Assembly (NCBI GenBank): GCA_903875045.1
Contig: CAIQUS010000073.1
Coordinates: 1-58,257, forward strand
From: an uncultured Bacteroidales bacterium
GTDB taxonomy: Bacteria > Bacteroidota > Bacteroidia > Bacteroidales > FEN-979
Direction of reading: 5' to 3'
Length of the DNA stretch: 58,257 bases
The position numbers were made by a program, and so were the translations under genes. This document shows positions 43,697 through 50,972 of this stretch, piece after piece. Positions within the stretch are counted from its first letter, which is position 1. Each line of letters opens with the position of its first letter. Below the pieces are notes generated by a model that was not told where the DNA came from, did not search any database, and worked only from the letters and a program-made list of their open reading frames with translations.

Positions 43697-45370
43697 CAGA
43701 TTGTTGGTTTTTCCATGCATAAACTCCGGCTGGTACCCGATATCTCCTTCCTGACTTGCATTGAGATACCGTAAAAACAGATAGCCGTTGTTGACAAACT
43801 CATACCTGGCAGTGAATTCTAATGATTCACTCTGCCAGGTTTTGTTTTTCATGAACCTGAGAACATCATAGTAATACGACCGGTCATCGATATACTCATC
43901 GCCATGTTGCGCAAGGGTATAAGCGAGGTTCAAAAAAACGCCCCTCAGTGGTTTCCAGGCAAGGGCGAGATAAATCTCCATGGAATTGTCTCTGAGATAA
44001 TGGCCCATACAATAATTGTTGGAAGCATAAGTGGTTGTAGCAATATAGTGTTTGTAAGTGATTGGGTTCGTTTTAGTCCATTCAGCAGTGAAAGCCACAT
44101 TCTGAAATGGCAGGTCGCTCAGGCGGAAGCCGGCTTTCCAACTTGTCCAGTTCAGTAGTCCCGGATCTGTTATCCGTGAAACTTTTAGCTCATCAATGAA
44201 CAAAGTGACATAAAGGTTCAGGTGTTTGATCTGTCTTGAATTGAGATCTACAAACATCTGGGAATTCTGTCCCGCATTGTTGCTGTATGAACTCGAGGTT
44301 GCATCCACCGAATTAAAAAACATGAAAGGAATAAGGAACACCGGCTGCACACCATTATCACTGTAAACGATTGAGTTTCCGAACGACAGGTTAAGCCCGC
44401 GCCACGGGATAAAGGTGAATAAATTTGCTGCCATGAATTTGTTCCTGTATACCTCCCGGTAAGCACCCCCGCTATAATATGACCTGCTGCTGTCGATAAC
44501 CTCTGAATTGAGCCAGGCATGAAAATAATTAAAATCGAACCATTTGGCAGGGTTCAGGTGTAACTGGATATACGGGAATGAAGGTGATTTACCACTCAGG
44601 ATGTTTGCTCCGTGATAATTGTTTCCCCACTCCATTCTGTCTTTTAGCAACCCAAAGGAGCCCCAGTTCCATGAAACTGTAATTCCTCCACGTATCTCAC
44701 TAAAGTCTACCTTGCCATTTTCCATCGGCTTATAAACAGCCCCCTGCTCCATCGTAAAATATTCCGGCTTTGCCATGGCCACACTGGCATTGTTGTCGCG
44801 CAGGTTGGCATAGAACCCGAAGTTCTTGCCGATATAGCCAAACATGCTCCCCCCCCACCACCGGTGATATTCAGCACCGTTTTCATTGGTCATCCATTGA
44901 AACCCCAAAATCGGGCGTATCGAAAAGGTAAACAATGAATCTTTGTAATGGAACCCGACAGGATTGAGCGCCACCACCATGTCGGGCTGCTTTTTGAGCA
45001 GGAAAGAAAGCTTGTTGTTATATTCATCTGCAAGTCGTGATGCGTGACGGGTGACGTGTGACGAGGATTCAAGCTGGTAGTCTTGCAGATAGAAATTCAG
45101 TTCCTTTCGTTGCCGTTTGTTGAGGTGTTGGTTCGGTTTCCCGGTTTTTGGGTCAACCAGTTCGTCGGTTGTTTTGGCCTCATGCAATTTCCCGGCAATG
45201 TAGCTTCTTGAATAGGGTTTAACCGCCGAATTCAATGTGATCAGCTTCAAATTGGCCAGTTCATCCAGAAAGTCGTATATGCCAAGATTGCTGACATCCT
45301 CATACACCACCTGGGAAAAGCCTGGCAGACAAAATAATAACAAAGCAAAAATAGTAATCGTTTTTCGCAT
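43670..45370 (-). CDS. wzi: Capsule assembly Wzi-family outer-membrane protein
   Basis: 566 residues with an N-terminal signal peptide (MRKTITIFALLLFCLPGFSQ, first 20). Wzi is an outer-membrane beta-barrel that helps capsule attach to the surface. Alternating amphipathic strands run to the end, the last ending in GMNLGF with a terminal Phe typical of barrels. Segments MEWGNNYHGANILSG and FNYFHAWLNSE match the family. Residues 103-111 (SSHVTRHAS) are coded by in-frame CGTCAC-type heptamers. Convergent overlap with the exosortase-like gene. Confidence 0.85.
   Translation of the reverse strand: MRKTITIFALLLFCLPGFSQVVYEDVSNLGIYDFLDELANLKLITLNSAVKPYSRSYIAGKLHEAKTTDELVDPKTGKPNQHLNKRQRKELNFYLQDYQLESSSHVTRHASRLADEYNNKLSFLLKKQPDMVVALNPVGFHYKDSLFTFSIRPILGFQWMTNENGAEYHRWWGGSMFGYIGKNFGFYANLRDNNASVAMAKPEYFTMEQGAVYKPMENGKVDFSEIRGGITVSWNWGSFGLLKDRMEWGNNYHGANILSGKSPSFPYIQLHLNPAKWFDFNYFHAWLNSEVIDSSRSYYSGGAYREVYRNKFMAANLFTFIPWRGLNLSFGNSIVYSDNGVQPVFLIPFMFFNSVDATSSSYSNNAGQNSQMFVDLNSRQIKHLNLYVTLFIDELKVSRITDPGLLNWTSWKAGFRLSDLPFQNVAFTAEWTKTNPITYKHYIATTTYASNNYCMGHYLRDNSMEIYLALAWKPLRGVFLNLAYTLAQHGDEYIDDRSYYYDVLRFMKNKTWQSESLEFTARYEFVNNGYLFLRYLNASQEGDIGYQPEFMHGKTNNLSIGMNLGF
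45037..45064 (-). repeat. In-frame heptanucleotide repeats (CGTCAC type) inside wzi
   Basis: On the minus strand the units are TCGTCAC, ACGTCAC, CCGTCAC, GCATCAC. They share the core found in fcl (14868-14895), and both encode a VTRH peptide. Confidence 0.85.
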
Positions 45371-45390
45371 CCCTCTATATATTAGATTGT

Positions 45391-45424
45391 CAAAAATACG
45401 GCAATTTCAGTTAAATTGAGCAAA
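45391..45424 (-). promoter_or_regulatory. Promoter of wzi
   Basis: Minus-strand TATTTTTG (45391-45398) with TTTG at 45421-45424, 22 bp further upstream. The ATG is at 45370. Confidence 0.55.
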
Positions 45425-45514
45425 CGAATTCGCACAAGGATGATATTACAACCCGGAAACGAAGTCTCCCGGAAGCTTCTGCCTTTGAAGAATCAAGGCT
45501 AAAAAACATTATCC

Positions 45515-45565
45515 GGCGTATTTTATGGAATTATACTCCAGTTATTGGCGTATATTATGGAATTA
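45515..45565 (+). repeat. Two 19-bp direct repeats, 32-bp period
   Basis: GGCGTATTTTATGGAATTA at 45515-45533 and GGCGTATATTATGGAATTA at 45547-45565 differ by one base. They lie in the 278-bp gap between wzi and the LegB-like gene; no gene is seen in that gap. They could be operator sites or a mobile-element scar. Confidence 0.75.
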
Positions 45566-45648
45566 AATGATTGAAATCGATAAACTGACAGATAAAGTGA
45601 CTTGTTTGCACGATTATACCTCACAAATAAAATCAGTTTAACCACATA

Positions 45649-46647
45649 TTAAATCGTATAAACCCCTGCCTTGTAGAATTCCATATTATCGGGCTGTGAA
45701 AACCAGTGAATCGTCTCTTTTAACCCCGATTCAAGGTTGGACAGTGGCTCCCATCCGAGCAGTTTCTTGGCTTTATCGTTCGCGGCCCATAGCCTTTCTA
45801 CCTCACTTTTTTCAGGGCGCATCCGTTCATCCGCACCTTCAATCCTGATCTCTTTTCCCATCAGCGATGCAATTTTAAGCGCCAGATTACCGACGGAAAT
45901 CTCATAATTGCTTCCCAGATTGATCACCTCTCCTACTGCCATATCACTTTCAGCTGCCTTGATAAACCCCCGTGCAGTATCTTTCACGAAGTTCAAATCG
46001 CGTGTTGGTGTAAGAGAACCAAGCGTTACCTTTCCATTCCCGCTAAGCAGTTGGGTTATAATGGTTGGAATGATGGCCCTGGCCGACTGACGTGGCCCGT
46101 AAGTATTGAAAGGACGAACAACAACAACCGGGGTATTGAACGACCTGAAGAATGTCAGTGCCAGGAAATCGGCCGATGCCTTGGTTGCGGCATAAGGCGA
46201 TTGCGGGTTAACCGGATGCTCCTCTGTGATCGGCACAAATTGCGCAGTACCGTATATCTCAGAAGTGGAGGTATGTATCATCCGGGTTACACCCATCTGG
46301 CGAGCGGCCTGGAGGATGTTCAAAGTACCTTTGACATTGGTATCAACATAGGTGTCAGGAGAATGATACGAATAGGGAATTCCGATAAGGGCTGCAAGAT
46401 GAAAAACGACCTCACATCCTTTCATCGCCTCTCTTACCCCGTTCGGGTCACGGATATCACCGGTGAAGATTTCAATGTTTTTCTTTAAATCCGTCGGAAG
46501 ATAATCGATCCAACCCCAACGGTTAAATGAATTGTAATGTACAAAAACCTTGACATTACAACCCATTCGCAGCAATTCCTCAGTCAGATGACTCCCTATA
46601 AAACCTGCGCCCCCTGTAACCAGAACATTTTTACTGACAATATCCAT
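45649..46647 (-). CDS. legB: LegB-like UDP-GlcNAc 4,6-dehydratase
   Basis: 332 residues. The sequence follows LegB of the legionaminic acid pathway very closely: TGGAGFIGSHLTEELLR, FVHYNSFNRWGW, FTGDIRDPNGV, IPYSYHSPDTYVDTN, STSEIYGTAQFVPI, catalytic SPYAATK and VRPFNTYGPRQSARA. LegB makes UDP-4-keto-6-deoxy-GlcNAc, the first intermediate. The next enzyme, aminotransferase LegC, is absent here, as is a clear LegG. The gene stands alone, opposite to the main locus and 25 kb from the NeuB fusion. It may act with unlinked genes. Confidence 0.85.
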   Translation of the reverse strand: MDIVSKNVLVTGGAGFIGSHLTEELLRMGCNVKVFVHYNSFNRWGWIDYLPTDLKKNIEIFTGDIRDPNGVREAMKGCEVVFHLAALIGIPYSYHSPDTYVDTNVKGTLNILQAARQMGVTRMIHTSTSEIYGTAQFVPITEEHPVNPQSPYAATKASADFLALTFFRSFNTPVVVVRPFNTYGPRQSARAIIPTIITQLLSGNGKVTLGSLTPTRDLNFVKDTARGFIKAAESDMAVGEVINLGSNYEISVGNLALKIASLMGKEIRIEGADERMRPEKSEVERLWAANDKAKKLLGWEPLSNLESGLKETIHWFSQPDNMEFYKAGVYTI

Positions 46648-46664
46648 ACACTCAAATTATTTCG

Positions 46665-46672
46665 CAAAAATA
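46665..46672 (-). promoter_or_regulatory. -7 box for the LegB-like gene
   Basis: Minus-strand TATTTTTG, 17 bp before the ATG at 46647; the -33 element is unclear. Confidence 0.45.
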
Positions 46673-46708
46673 GGGATTTCAGAGGTTCTATTGACCCGTC
46701 CGATTAAA

Positions 46709-46740
46709 TTTGCTCAGTAGCTGAATCTGCATTACTTTTG
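46709..46740 (+). promoter_or_regulatory. Promoter of the three-repeat protein gene
   Basis: TTTG (46709-46712), a 20-bp spacer, TACTTTTG (46733-46740). The ATG used is at 46780, so the longer frame starting at 46738 is excluded. Confidence 0.65.
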
Positions 46741-46779
46741 CGTCTTCAATTAACATTTCTGTACTTATATTCCGAATAC

Positions 46780-47775
46780 ATGGAACCTGAAAAATGGTCG
46801 GAGGAGGCAGCTCTTCAAAATTATGAAACCCTGAAGGCAATTCTTGAAGAAGGGCTGGCAAACGCCGGCTGTGCCGAAAACCTGCGGGATGAAAAAGGGT
46901 TTCTGATCGATGTTCAGGGTCACTTCAGAGGATTGATCCTTCGGCGCGAAGACCGGGAGGAACTTTATGGCCGCTTGCAGCAGGCGTTTGCGGCAGTGAA
47001 TAAAAAAATTGAAGATGAACGTTTTCATTTTGAGTATGAAGCATTATCAAATTATGCAGCGTTAAAACCTCTCGTGGCAGGTGTAACAACCCAGGTAATC
47101 ACATCGGATGATTTAAAGTCAGCCTGGGAATCGCTGATCGAAATCCAGGAACGAATCAAAGGATCGAAACTTCTCCGGGAGCATCGTGATGAATTATATT
47201 CAAGCCTTCAGGATGCTTTTGGCATGATCAAATTAAGGAAGGAAGAAGCACGCCAGGTGTTCAGCCAGGAAGCACAATCCAATTATACCCGCTTAAAATC
47301 ATTGGTAGATAAAGGGCTTGCTCAATCAGAAGAGACCCATGAATACAAAGAAACCAGGGAATTTTTAAAAAAAATTCAATCTGAATTCAAGGGGATAAAG
47401 ATGTTACCCGGGCAACGGGAGGAACTCTATTCCCGGCTTCAGACCGCATTTGATATACTTGGAAAACGGTTGGACGATTTTTTCAGGTATAAAAAGAAAA
47501 ACTGGGAAGTTAAAATGCAATTTACGCTATCCCGGTTTTCAGCTGATATTTACGAACTCCAAACAGCCCTTGCCAAAGATAAATCCTATTTGAAAGAATT
47601 GGAAGATCAAATGGAAATCATTGTTTCTTCAGGAAAAGAAAAGACGGTTTTAGCCGGGCTTCAGGCACGAATCACCTCCACATTGCGCAGCATTGAGACA
47701 AAACGTCAGCAGATTGCCGATCTTGAAATTGAGAAAGACGAATTACAAAATCGGTTGGACGAACCTGAAAATTAA
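46780..47775 (+). CDS. Protein with three DUF349-like helical repeats and a coiled-coil tail
   Basis: 331 residues, no signal peptide or membrane span. Three repeats of about 75 residues start near 8, 83 and 160; each has (N-Y-x-x-L-K) early and ends (R-E/D-E-L-Y-x-x-L-Q-x-A-F). Examples are REELYGRLQQAF, RDELYSSLQDAF and REELYSRLQTAF. The pattern resembles DUF349 repeats, whose role is unclear. The last 100 residues are heptad-like (KSYLKELEDQMEII, TKRQQIADLEIEKDEL). I do not recognise a specific function. The His-rich membrane protein gene follows 25 bp later, so the two may form an operon. Confidence 0.65.
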   Translation: MEPEKWSEEAALQNYETLKAILEEGLANAGCAENLRDEKGFLIDVQGHFRGLILRREDREELYGRLQQAFAAVNKKIEDERFHFEYEALSNYAALKPLVAGVTTQVITSDDLKSAWESLIEIQERIKGSKLLREHRDELYSSLQDAFGMIKLRKEEARQVFSQEAQSNYTRLKSLVDKGLAQSEETHEYKETREFLKKIQSEFKGIKMLPGQREELYSRLQTAFDILGKRLDDFFRYKKKNWEVKMQFTLSRFSADIYELQTALAKDKSYLKELEDQMEIIVSSGKEKTVLAGLQARITSTLRSIETKRQQIADLEIEKDELQNRLDEPEN

Positions 47776-47800
47776 CTTTTAATAATTTCACAATTAATAT

Positions 47801-48553
47801 ATGCCAGATACTTCACAACATTCAAAAACGCATCATTCCCATTCTCATAACCGGCAATCCCATAAAAGCAGCTTTAAAAAATATTTGGAACCGGGATTAT
47901 ATGTTTCAACCTCAATTTTGCTGTTAATTTTTGCGAAGTTATTTGCCACAAGCATGCTGTCTCCCTGGTTTGGCGCTTTGGGCATTATCATTCTTGCGAT
48001 CTCAAAAACATGGAAATTCGGCTTTGGGGTTATCTTTTCAACTGCTTTCATTTTTATAATGGCCATGTTGAACCTCTTTCATTGGGTGAATAATTACTTT
48101 TCTGACGTCTTTGCGGATGACCTCACATTTAATCCTGAAATCCTGGTCCCAGTAATCATGGAAGGCCTGGTCCTGACGATCATTGTCTGGACATATCACA
48201 GACTCTTCAATTCCTCACAGATGCGTTTAAGCAGAAACTGGTTTGATAAAAAATCTTATTTACTGATATTCAGACTTTTATTCTATTTTCAACTTTTCCT
48301 GGCCCTGTTAATTGTAGTCGAAATATTAATTCATATTCTACAGCCATTTACCCATCTCACCACACTGAATGCTGCCCTGGTTTCTTGTGCATTCGCACTA
48401 CTGGCTACCATGATCCCTGCCATCATTTATTTTTCAAAATCCACACGTGTTGAAAAACCCAAACACATCCACCACCACCACCACCACCGGCATGGAAGAA
48501 GCTCACAACAAAAAAATCCCGAAAGCACCCCAGAACCCACTCAATCCCAATAA
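47801..48553 (+). CDS. Membrane protein with His-rich ends
   Basis: 250 residues. A cytoplasmic-type N-terminus has six His within its first 21 residues. About five or six hydrophobic segments follow (for example YVSTSILLLIFAKLF near 38 and LLFYFQLFLALLIVV near 172). The C-terminus has the stretch HIHHHHHHRH near 225, coded largely by CAC repeats, then a Ser/Pro/Gln tail. I do not recognise the family. Metal binding is a reasonable inference from the His clusters. An 8-bp tandem array begins 7 bp after its stop codon. Confidence 0.6.
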   Translation: MPDTSQHSKTHHSHSHNRQSHKSSFKKYLEPGLYVSTSILLLIFAKLFATSMLSPWFGALGIIILAISKTWKFGFGVIFSTAFIFIMAMLNLFHWVNNYFSDVFADDLTFNPEILVPVIMEGLVLTIIVWTYHRLFNSSQMRLSRNWFDKKSYLLIFRLLFYFQLFLALLIVVEILIHILQPFTHLTTLNAALVSCAFALLATMIPAIIYFSKSTRVEKPKHIHHHHHHRHGRSSQQKNPESTPEPTQSQ

Positions 48554-48560
48554 CCACCCG

Positions 48561-48664
48561 CCCACTTGCCCACTTGCCCACTCGCCCACTTGCCCACTCG
48601 CCCACTTGCCCACTCGCCCACTTGCCCACTCGCCCACTCGCCCACTCGCCCACTCGCCCACTCG
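48561..48664 (+). repeat. Octanucleotide tandem array (CCCACTCG/CCCACTTG)13
   Basis: Thirteen 8-bp units. Position 7 is T in units 1, 2, 4, 6 and 8, and C in units 3, 5, 7 and 9-13. The array fills half of the 214-bp gap before the aldehyde oxidoreductase gene. Confidence 0.95.
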
Positions 48665-48726
48665 TTATGCACAATAAAACATATCGAACTTTTTGATTTT
48701 CGGGTCATTACCTGTGATTTTTTTGC

Positions 48727-48734
48727 TATTTTTG
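48727..48734 (+). promoter_or_regulatory. -7 box for the aldehyde oxidoreductase gene
   Basis: TATTTTTG, 33 bp before the ATG at 48768; no TTTG at normal spacing. The octamer array ends about 60 bp upstream. Confidence 0.45.
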
Positions 48735-48767
48735 CTTCGTTAAAACATTCACAAAACACACATCGAT

Positions 48768-50927
48768 ATGACATTCGACGATTTTAAGAAAACTCATAAA
48801 CTACTGGCTCAATACAAGTACAACTGGGCCCCGATTGACAAGGGATACAACAACCGCACGGTGCATATCAACGTGGGTGAGTGCACCATTACAGAAAAAC
48901 CTGTAACGCCCCAGATGAAGGAGAAATTTATCGGTGGAAAAGGATTTGACCTCCGGTTGCTCTGGGATGCCACCAAACCCGACACCAAATGGAATGATCC
49001 TGAAAATGAGATCGTCATTTCCGGTGGCCCGTGTTGCGGTATTACCCAGTATTCGGGAAGCGGTAAATCAATATGCTGTGCCATCAGTCCTCAAACCGAC
49101 ATCGTGGTTGACTCGAATGTGGGTGGTTTTTTTGGCCCGTTCATGAAATTTTGCGGCTTTGATGCCCTGGAGATTCAGGGAAAGTCCAACCAGGAGATCC
49201 TCGTTGTTTTCGAAGAAGAACGTGAAGTGATCGAAATTTACGAGGCTGCCGATCTCCCATCCGACAGTCATGTACTGGCAGAAGAGCTGCACGACATGAT
49301 GGCCATTCCCGGGAATGAGAAAGATAAATACAATGTTTCAGTTGTCTCCGCAGGCACTGCCGCCGAACACTCGCTCATAGGCATGCTCAACTTCAGTTTT
49401 TACGACATCAAACGTAAAAAAGTCAGGCTGAAACAGGCGGGACGTGGCGGCATCGGCACTGTATTGCGTGATAAAAAGATCAAAGCGCTGGTGGCACATG
49501 TGAAAACCATCGGCGGAAACCGCAACAATGTGGTGAACATGGAAGCCATTCAGGAACGTGGCCGGACCTTTAACAAAGAGATGCGGGAACTCGATGACAA
49601 GCAATGTGAAATGAAAAAGAAGGGAACTGCGCACCTCACCAACGTGATGAATGATTACGACCTGTTGCCGGTCAACAATTTTAAATACGGCAGCCATAAA
49701 GATTCTGATAAAATTACCGGCGATGTCTGGATGTCCTATTTCACTCAGAATGTACCCGATGGTTGCTGGGTAGGTTGCAACATGGCCTGCGCCAAAGGAG
49801 TTGACAACTACCTCCTCCGGTCAGGTCCATACGCAGGAAGCCATGTAATTGTTGACGGACCGGAATATGAAACCACTTCCTCCCTCGGCTCTATTGCCGG
49901 AATTTTCAACCCCGACTTTACCATCGAGGCCAACTTCTATTGCGATACTTATGGTATTTGCACCATCTCCTGGGGTACCATCCTCGGATTTGTGATGGAA
50001 TGTTATGAAAACGGCATCCTGAACGAGGAACGTACCGGTGGGCTCAAACTCAACTTCGGCAATGCTGACGCAGCAATGGAACTGCTGCACCTTGTTTCAA
50101 AAGGAGAAGGTTTTGGCCTTATCGCCGGACAGGGTGTTCGCAAAATGAAGGAATTATTCGCTAAAAACGGCTGGGGCGATCCGGGATTCATGCAGGATAT
50201 CGGCATGGAAAACAAAGGGTTGGAATATTCTCAGTATGTTTCAAAAGAATCCCTTGCCCAACAGGGTGGTTATGCCATGACCAACAAAGGCCCGCAACAC
50301 GACGAAGCCTGGCTGATTTTCATGGATATGGTGAACAACCAGATTCCTACCTTTGAAAAAAAGGCCGAAGCACTCCATTATTTCCCCATGTTCCGCACCT
50401 GGTTTGGTCTGGCCGGATTTTGCAAGTTGCCATGGAATGATGTGGAACCTGAAGACAACGCACAGAGTGCCGAGCCGGCAAAAGTTCCACAGCATGTTGA
50501 TAACTATGTAACCATTTTCAATGCTGTAACTGGTTCAAACATTGACAAACATGAAATCATCAGCATGTCGGAACGGGTATACAACTTCCAGCGCATTTTC
50601 AACATCCGCCGGGGTTATGGCCTGCGCAAACATGATGCACAGCCTTATCGTGCCTGCGGCCCTGTAACCAAAGAAGAATACGAATCACGCGCCGAACGGT
50701 ACGACAAACAGTTGCTCGAACAGGTTAATTTCGATCCTGCCGGAAAAACCACCGAAGAGAAGATGAAGGTACTACGGGCCTACCGCGAAAACCGCTACGA
50801 ACAATTGCTTGATGCAGTTTATGAGCGACGCGGCTGGACAAAAAATGGTGTTCCAAAAATTGAACATCTCAAAAAACTTGGCATGGATCTGCCGGAATTG
50901 CTCGAGGTTGTTGCACCATTGCAATAG
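48768..50927 (+). CDS. Aldehyde:ferredoxin oxidoreductase family tungsten enzyme
   Basis: 719 residues, longer than the classic AOR (about 605). AOR enzymes oxidise aldehydes to acids with a tungsten bis-pterin and a [4Fe-4S] cluster, passing electrons to ferredoxin. Visible: FIGGKGFDLRLLWD near 54-67, GPCCGITQYSGSGK near 87-100, SNVGGFFGPFMKFCGFDALEI from 116, and GRGGIGTVLRDKKIKAL near 225, all AOR N-domain signatures. The cluster cysteines read C-x3-C-x3-C (CWVGCNMAC near 330) instead of the usual C-x2-C-x3-C, with a later Cys in GFCKLPWND. No ferredoxin or cofactor gene adjoins it. Confidence 0.88.
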   Translation: MTFDDFKKTHKLLAQYKYNWAPIDKGYNNRTVHINVGECTITEKPVTPQMKEKFIGGKGFDLRLLWDATKPDTKWNDPENEIVISGGPCCGITQYSGSGKSICCAISPQTDIVVDSNVGGFFGPFMKFCGFDALEIQGKSNQEILVVFEEEREVIEIYEAADLPSDSHVLAEELHDMMAIPGNEKDKYNVSVVSAGTAAEHSLIGMLNFSFYDIKRKKVRLKQAGRGGIGTVLRDKKIKALVAHVKTIGGNRNNVVNMEAIQERGRTFNKEMRELDDKQCEMKKKGTAHLTNVMNDYDLLPVNNFKYGSHKDSDKITGDVWMSYFTQNVPDGCWVGCNMACAKGVDNYLLRSGPYAGSHVIVDGPEYETTSSLGSIAGIFNPDFTIEANFYCDTYGICTISWGTILGFVMECYENGILNEERTGGLKLNFGNADAAMELLHLVSKGEGFGLIAGQGVRKMKELFAKNGWGDPGFMQDIGMENKGLEYSQYVSKESLAQQGGYAMTNKGPQHDEAWLIFMDMVNNQIPTFEKKAEALHYFPMFRTWFGLAGFCKLPWNDVEPEDNAQSAEPAKVPQHVDNYVTIFNAVTGSNIDKHEIISMSERVYNFQRIFNIRRGYGLRKHDAQPYRACGPVTKEEYESRAERYDKQLLEQVNFDPAGKTTEEKMKVLRAYRENRYEQLLDAVYERRGWTKNGVPKIEHLKKLGMDLPELLEVVAPLQ

Positions 50928-50972
50928 GTTGGATTGTACAGGAATGATTTACCATCATCGCTCCATGAGATT

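Noticed and set aside
46738-46779. Fourteen-codon extension of the three-repeat protein
   Set aside because: It starts inside the -7 box of the promoter at 46733-46740.
48561-48664. CRISPR-like array
   Set aside because: Units are 8 bp with no spacers; there are no cas genes.
48423-48787. Several frames on both strands rich in WASG, GEWASG or PLAHSPT repeats
   Set aside because: Products of translating the octamer array; they change frame by strand with the same DNA and have no independent support.
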